Origin: JBBPYC01 sp038200275
Lineage (GTDB): Bacteria; Pseudomonadota; Gammaproteobacteria; Burkholderiales; Burkholderiaceae_C
Assembly (NCBI GenBank): GCA_038200275.1
Contig: JBBPYC010000047.1
Location: forward strand, 1-19,638
Direction of reading: 5' to 3'
DNA: 19,638 nt
Shown: piece after piece, positions 15,779 through 19,638 of the stretch
Layout: each line of letters starts with the position of its first letter
Position numbering within the stretch: the stretch's first letter is position 1
Notes under the pieces: model-generated
What the model was told of the DNA's origin: nothing
The model's database searches: none
Seen by the model: only the letters and a program-made list of their open reading frames with translations
Program-made: the position numbers and the translations under genes

Positions 15779-18043
15779 ATGAACCTGCTGCTGCCCGTCC
15801 TGATGCATCCAAGGCTTCGCCCCCGCGACCGACAGTTGGGCACCGTGCTGCGCTGGCTGATCGGCCTGCTGATTGCGTCCGGGGTGATGGTCACGGCATT
15901 CGCACAGACCAGCCGCCCGGGCGCGCTGGTGCAGACCGAGCGGGTGCGTGCCGAGCTGCTGGCCCATGCGCCGGACGGCATCGCAGCCGGCCGCACGGTC
16001 TGGGTGGCTTTGCGGCTGCAGCATCAGCCGCACTGGCACACGTACTGGAAGAACCCGGGCGACTCCGGCCTGCCCACGCAGCTGCAATGGACGCTGCCAC
16101 CCGGCGTGCTGGCCGGCGACATCGACTGGCCGGTGCCGCAAAAAATTCCGGTTGGCGACTTGGCCAACTACGGCTTTGAGGGCGACGTGCTGCTGCCGGT
16201 GCCGCTGACCATCACGCCGGAGTACAAGCCGCCGCTGTTCGGCGGCGCGCTTGAAGTCAAGCTGCAGGCCGCCTGGCTGGTCTGCAAGACTGAGTGCATC
16301 CCGGAAGACGGTACCTTCGCGCTAGAAGTGCCGTTGCAAAGCAGCACGGCCATTCACAGCGCTTTGTTCGATTCAGCGTTTGCTGCCGCGCCGCAGCCGC
16401 TTTCGGTGGGTTCCACGGCGAAGGTCGAGCAAGGCCGCCTGCTGCTGTCGGTGGCTGGGCTGCCGGCTGCGCTGCAAGGTCAGTCGCTTGGCGTATTTCC
16501 TGAAACACCGGAGTTGACGCAACCGGCGGCCGCGCCCATACAAAGCTGGCAGGGCGACGTCTGGACCGGATCGGTCCCGCTGTCGTCATTGCGCAGAGAA
16601 AGCCCGCAGCAATTGGCCGTTGTGCTGACGGCGCCAGCGCAGACGCAGACGCCCACAGTGACATCGACACCCACAACAGCGCAGGCCACACCGTCCGGCT
16701 GGCGCACGGTGGCAACCATTGAGGGCGGCTGGCCGGCTGCGCCGATCAAGCCCATGGCCGTGTCGCCCGCGCTCACGCAGGCGTTGGCAGACAACGCAGC
16801 GAGGAGCAGTGACTCGGCTGCCACTGCATCGCGGGTCAACACCACGCTGACCGCCGCGCTGCTCGGTGCGCTGCTGGGTGGGCTGATCCTGAATTTGATG
16901 CCGTGCGTGTTTCCGGTACTCGCGATCAAGGTGGTCGGCTTTGCGCGCCATGCAGACGACCGACGCGGCCACCGGATTGCTGGCTTCGCCTACACCGCTG
17001 GCGTGATCGCGAGTTTTGTCGCGCTGGGGCTGCTGCTGCTGGGCCTGCGCGCAGCGGGCGAACAACTCGGGTGGGGGTTTCAGCTGCAGTCGCCGGCGAT
17101 GGTCGCGGGGCTGGCGGTGCTGTTCACCGTGATCGGGCTGAACCTGGCCGGGTTGTTCGAGTTCGGTGCGATGCTGCCACGCGCGCTGGTGTCGTGGGAG
17201 GCCAAGAACCCGATCATCAATTCGTTTTTGTCCGGCGTGCTCGCGGTCGCGATCGCCTCCCCGTGCACCGCGCCGTTCATGGGCGCGTCGCTCGGCTTTG
17301 CGGTCGGCCTGCCGGCCGGGCAGGCGCTGGCGGTGTTTGCCGCGATCGGCGTCGGCATGGCGCTGCCCTATCTGCTCGCCAGCGTGCTGCCGGGCTTTGC
17401 GAAGTTGCTGCCGCGCCCTGGCGGCTGGATGCAGACGCTGCGCCGCCTGATGGCGTTTCCGATGTTTGCCACGGTGGCCTGGCTGATCTGGGTGCTCGGC
17501 CAGCAAAGCGGCATCGACGGCGCCGGTGCGCTGCTTGCACTGCTGGTGGCAGTCGCGTTCGTGCTTTGGGCGACCACGCAGACGGGCCGCACACGCTGGC
17601 TGTTCGGTGCCGCGTCGGTCACGTTGCTCGTATTCGGCTTGTCCACTTTGGGCCCCAACGTGCTCCACCCGCTCGACGCCGCGCCGCAACGCGTCAGCGC
17701 GGACGCACGCTGGCAGCCGTGGCAACCGGGCCGCGTCGATCAACTGGTGGAGACCGGTCGCCCGGTGTTCGTCGACTTCACCGCCGCCTGGTGCGTGACC
17801 TGCCAGTACAACAAGAAGACCACGTTGCAGAACGCAGAAGTGCTGGCCGCTTTCGACGCCAAAAACATCGCGATGCTGCGCGCCGACTGGACCCGGCGCG
17901 ATCCGGCGATCACGGCCGCATTGACGGAACTCGGCAGGAGCGGGGTGCCGGTCTATGTGTTCTACGCAGCCGGCCGGCGTCCGGTGGTGCTGTCCGAAAT
18001 ACTGGATGCGGATGAAGTGAAGCGGGTGATCAGGACGTTCTGA
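15779..18043 (+). CDS. DsbD/ScsB-type transmembrane thiol:disulfide interchange protein
   Basis: A 754-residue inner-membrane electron shuttle that passes reducing power from cytosolic thioredoxin to periplasmic thiol proteins. A signal peptide (hydrophobic 24-42, VTAFAQ cleavage-like) precedes a periplasmic DsbD alpha-like domain (about 45-340) with the pair Cys169/Cys173 (VCKTEC). Eight or so helices follow, with LNLMPCVFP (Cys376) and ASPCTAPFMG (Cys496). The C-terminal thioredoxin domain has AAWCVTC (Cys672, Cys675). All six redox cysteines are present. The long N-terminal domain and overall layout fit the ScsB branch as well as DsbD. Starts at 15641, 15686, 15779 and 15803 are all open, none with a good ribosome binding site. 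No scsC- or scsD-like gene is adjacent. Confidence 0.87.
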   Translation: MNLLLPVLMHPRLRPRDRQLGTVLRWLIGLLIASGVMVTAFAQTSRPGALVQTERVRAELLAHAPDGIAAGRTVWVALRLQHQPHWHTYWKNPGDSGLPTQLQWTLPPGVLAGDIDWPVPQKIPVGDLANYGFEGDVLLPVPLTITPEYKPPLFGGALEVKLQAAWLVCKTECIPEDGTFALEVPLQSSTAIHSALFDSAFAAAPQPLSVGSTAKVEQGRLLLSVAGLPAALQGQSLGVFPETPELTQPAAAPIQSWQGDVWTGSVPLSSLRRESPQQLAVVLTAPAQTQTPTVTSTPTTAQATPSGWRTVATIEGGWPAAPIKPMAVSPALTQALADNAARSSDSAATASRVNTTLTAALLGALLGGLILNLMPCVFPVLAIKVVGFARHADDRRGHRIAGFAYTAGVIASFVALGLLLLGLRAAGEQLGWGFQLQSPAMVAGLAVLFTVIGLNLAGLFEFGAMLPRALVSWEAKNPIINSFLSGVLAVAIASPCTAPFMGASLGFAVGLPAGQALAVFAAIGVGMALPYLLASVLPGFAKLLPRPGGWMQTLRRLMAFPMFATVAWLIWVLGQQSGIDGAGALLALLVAVAFVLWATTQTGRTRWLFGAASVTLLVFGLSTLGPNVLHPLDAAPQRVSADARWQPWQPGRVDQLVETGRPVFVDFTAAWCVTCQYNKKTTLQNAEVLAAFDAKNIAMLRADWTRRDPAITAALTELGRSGVPVYVFYAAGRRPVVLSEILDADEVKRVIRTF

Positions 18044-18426
18044 CGGGGTTTGTTTCAACTTCTCGAGTCAAAAGCAGGCGAGGCGCTTGTGCTGTCTGCG
18101 CGCCTAGCTATCAAAACCATAGAAGATTGAGGCGACGGCCTTGTCCCGTGCTCAACTCGTCGAAGGCTTGAGGGCGCTGCCCGAGCAGCCGACCGAGGAG
18201 ACGTCTCCGGGATTTATTGCGCTGTGAGCGCGCCGTCTGATCGATCGAAGTTTGTGGAAGGTGAAATCTCCGCCGTAGGCGTTCCGGGAAGAAATACGCC
18301 GCTTTTCCGTCGCAGATTTGTTACTTTCTTCGTTGCGTTTGCTGCGTTTATAGCTACGATGGCGCAACGGCGATGGGAGCAAGTGGGCCGCCCCGGCACC
18401 GCTTGCACTTAATTGGAGAGCAACAC
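18044..18426. other. intergenic stretch upstream of the toxin-antitoxin pair
   Basis: These 383 bases hold a repeat-like segment at 18070-18122, then an open but unrecognised frame at 18123-18227. A further stretch follows with short open frames on both strands (for example 18224-18412 plus and 18214-18408 minus) that look accidental. The segment from about 18300 to 18360 is richer in T than its surroundings and may contain the promoter of the downstream operon. I could not define a convincing -35/-10 pair. Confidence 0.45.
18070..18122. repeat. Comamonadaceae-like dispersed intergenic repeat (candidate)
   Basis: AGGCGC (18081-18086) and GCGCCT (18100-18105) form a six-pair stem around a 13-base loop, followed by AGCTATCAAAACCATAG. 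The combination of a GCGCTTGT-type hairpin and CTATCAAAA-CATAG resembles a short repeat I associate with intergenic regions of Comamonadaceae genomes. Only one copy is in this window, so its repeated nature is inferred, not seen. Confidence 0.4.
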
Positions 18427-18891
18427 ATGACACAACGAGTTTTGGAGCCGGCAACGAAGGCAGAGGCGGAAATGGCAGCGGCCGCGACCACTTGCATCAT
18501 GGCCGCGCTCGATCATTCACGGGCTCAAACCTTTTGTCTCCGTATCGCGCCCGATACCGAAGGCGCAGAAGCACCACGGATTGAGCTGCCGCGCAGCGCG
18601 TTCCGGTTTATGGGCGATGTGCTCAAGCAAATGGCACGGCAGGAGCCGATGGTGCTGGTGCCACACAAAGCGGAGCTGACGACGCAGCAGGCCGCTGCTT
18701 TCCTGAACGTGTCACGTCCGTTCGTGATCAAGGAGATCGACGCCGGCCGTCTCGCGTGCCGGATGGTGAGTTCACACCGCCGAATCATGTTCGACGAGCT
18801 GTTGCGCTATCAGCAGGCACAAAAACGCGCTTCTGCGGATGCGCTGCAGGTCGCATCGCAAGCTGCAGACGAAATGGGTCAGGAACTCTGA
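18427..18891 (+). CDS. antitoxin with excisionase-type helix-turn-helix
   Basis: A 154-residue protein. Residues 82-128 form an excisionase/MerR-like DNA-binding domain: ELTTQQAAAFLNVSRPFVIK, then EIDAGRLACRMVSSHRRI and MFDELLRY. The N-terminal part (1-80) is of unknown fold. The ATG at 18427 is set by GGAGAG six bases upstream. The stop is followed one base later by the GTG of a PIN-domain gene. This layout and protein type match type II toxin-antitoxin operons whose antitoxin is a HTH protein and whose toxin is a PIN nuclease. It probably represses its own operon and neutralises the toxin. A phage excisionase role is unlikely because no integrase is nearby. Confidence 0.78.
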   Translation: MTQRVLEPATKAEAEMAAAATTCIMAALDHSRAQTFCLRIAPDTEGAEAPRIELPRSAFRFMGDVLKQMARQEPMVLVPHKAELTTQQAAAFLNVSRPFVIKEIDAGRLACRMVSSHRRIMFDELLRYQQAQKRASADALQVASQAADEMGQEL

Positions 18892-18892
18892 G

Positions 18893-19468
18893 GTGGCCGG
18901 GTCGGCTGCCTACACGGCAATCATCGATGCCAATGCGTTGTTCACTCGGCTTCAATGCGACGTGTTGCTCAGCTTGGCGCATGCGGACCTGTACAGCGCC
19001 AAATGGTCAGCGACCATCATGGAGGAGTGGAAAGCCGCATGTATCCGCCAGTACCCCGATGCAACGGCGGCGGTCCAGAAGAAGGCCGCTGCCATGTGCC
19101 GGGCTATTCCAGACTGTCTGGTTGAAGGTTACGAGCCGCTGATTGCAGGACTGAAGCTGCCCGATCCAGGGGACCGGCACGTACCGGCAGCGGCCATCGT
19201 GGGTCATGCCGATGCGATTGTGACGTGGAACGGCAAGGACTTTCCGGCCGATGTGCTGGCACCGTACGGGATCGAGATTCAGACACCGGACGAGTTCGTC
19301 ACGAATCAAATCCTGCTGTACAAGCTGCCTGCGGTCGCCGCTTTGCGGGCTATGCGCGAACGCTGGAAGCGCCCCGCCATGGACGGCGTGGCTTTGATCG
19401 CACTTCTGGGCCAACGGCAGATGCCGCGTACCGCCGCTCATCTGCAAGACGCGGTGGGTCTGCTGTAG
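18893..19468 (+). CDS. PIN-domain putative toxin ribonuclease (PIN_3/VapC-like)
   Basis: A 191-residue protein. The PIN fold is indicated by IIDANALF (Asp12), EEWKA (Glu44/Glu45) and LPDPGDRHVPAAAIVGHADAIV (Asp91, Asp94), with TWNGKDFP (Asp117) completing the acidic cluster that binds Mg2+ or Mn2+. Such proteins are typically RNases that cut tRNA, rRNA or mRNA when freed from an antitoxin. The start is GTG at 18893, one base after the antitoxin stop, with AGGA eight bases upstream. An in-frame ATG at 18839 would lie inside the antitoxin and lacks support. Residues 135-191 form a C-terminal extension beyond the minimal PIN fold. The actual target is unknown. Confidence 0.8.
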   Translation: MAGSAAYTAIIDANALFTRLQCDVLLSLAHADLYSAKWSATIMEEWKAACIRQYPDATAAVQKKAAAMCRAIPDCLVEGYEPLIAGLKLPDPGDRHVPAAAIVGHADAIVTWNGKDFPADVLAPYGIEIQTPDEFVTNQILLYKLPAVAALRAMRERWKRPAMDGVALIALLGQRQMPRTAAHLQDAVGLL

Positions 19469-19482
19469 AGCAGGTCGGCACT

Positions 19483-19638
19483 TCACTTCCCGCTCAGCAT
19501 CCGCTGCACCAACGGATGCATCACCCGGCGCTCGGTGCTGATCGCGTAGTAGTGCTCCTGCACGCCTTCACAGGCGCCGATCAGCTTCACGCCGCTTCGG
19601 CGCAGCAGATCCTCCTGCGTTGCCATGGCGGCAGGGAA
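19483..19638 (-). CDS. LysR-family regulator, C-terminal fragment (NhaR-like)
   Basis: The last 51 codons and stop of a gene that enters from the right edge on the minus strand. The sequence FPAAMATQEDLL, then GVKLIGACEGVQEHYYAIS and TERRVMHPLVQRML, resembles the C-terminal effector-domain end of NhaR-type LysR regulators, which respond to Na+ and control Na+/H+ antiporters. The family call is by recollection of the YAIS-ERR-HP pattern and needs the rest of the gene. It converges on the PIN gene, with only 14 bases between the two stops and no visible terminator. Confidence 0.6.
   Translation of the reverse strand, partial: FPAAMATQEDLLRRSGVKLIGACEGVQEHYYAISTERRVMHPLVQRMLSGK

Noticed and set aside
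16903..18015. 370-codon plus-strand frame inside the ScsB/DsbD-type gene
   Set aside because: Out-of-frame, Arg/Ala-rich translation of the same bases; no recognisable domain or ribosome binding site.
16586..18058. 490-codon minus-strand open frame opposite the ScsB/DsbD-type gene
   Set aside because: It is Arg/His/Gln-rich with no family features and lies wholly antisense to a gene with clear domains; long shadow frames are expected at this G+C content.
18224..18412. 62-codon plus-strand frame with a hydrophobic stretch before the antitoxin
   Set aside because: No ribosome binding site and no recognisable family; overlapping frames on both strands suggest chance.
18427..18891. Phage excisionase
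   Set aside because: The HTH is excisionase-like, but there is no integrase, attachment repeat or other phage gene, and the adjacent PIN nuclease fits a toxin-antitoxin pair better.

Overview
The window looks like a chromosomal piece of a betaproteobacterium, most likely order Burkholderiales and perhaps Comamonadaceae-like. This rests on gene order (secY, infA, rpmJ, rpsM), on the style of the ribosomal and alpha-subunit proteins, on high G+C outside the ribosomal block, and on a short intergenic element near 18.1 kb that resembles a dispersed repeat I associate with Comamonadaceae. The taxonomic call is inference; no database was consulted.

Positions 1-8059 (+ strand) hold the second half of the spc operon joined to the alpha operon: rplE (3' end only), rpsN, rpsH, rplF, rplR, rpsE, rpmD, rplO, secY, infA, rpmJ, rpsM, rpsK, rpsD, rpoA, rplQ. 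All are intact except rplE, which is cut by the window edge. Most start codons are preceded by an AGGAA-type ribosome binding site. An initiator tRNA (tRNA-fMet, 8078-8154) follows rplQ with its own TATAAT box overlapping the end of rplQ, and a strong hairpin-plus-T terminator ends the block. Together these genes serve ribosome assembly, translation initiation, protein export and transcription.

Positions 8235-11498 (- strand) hold three genes read right to left with gaps of about 63 bases: a LapA-type two-helix membrane protein, a creatininase-family amidohydrolase, and an MFS exporter fused at its C-terminus to a small alpha/beta-barrel domain. Their shared role is unknown.

Positions 11742-15257 hold ion-transport genes. 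A small four-helix membrane protein overlaps by four bases (ATGA) a two-helix K+ channel with two RCK/TrkA-N-type domains and an unusual TIGLG filter. Converging on this pair is a CPA2-type cation/proton antiporter homologue that carries Asn-Asn where aspartate is normally expected.

Positions 15779-18043 (+) encode a DsbD/ScsB-type transmembrane thiol-disulfide reductase with all six expected cysteines. Positions 18427-19468 (+) encode a toxin-antitoxin-like pair: an antitoxin with an excisionase-type helix-turn-helix and a PIN-domain putative ribonuclease. The window ends in the C-terminal part of a LysR-type regulator on the - strand, probably NhaR-like.

I see no rRNA, CRISPR array, insertion sequence, prophage integrase or complete new system. 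The most interesting points are the residue changes in the channel and antiporter, the creatininase/MFS-fusion cluster, the toxin-antitoxin module, and several unexplained hairpins and intergenic elements.
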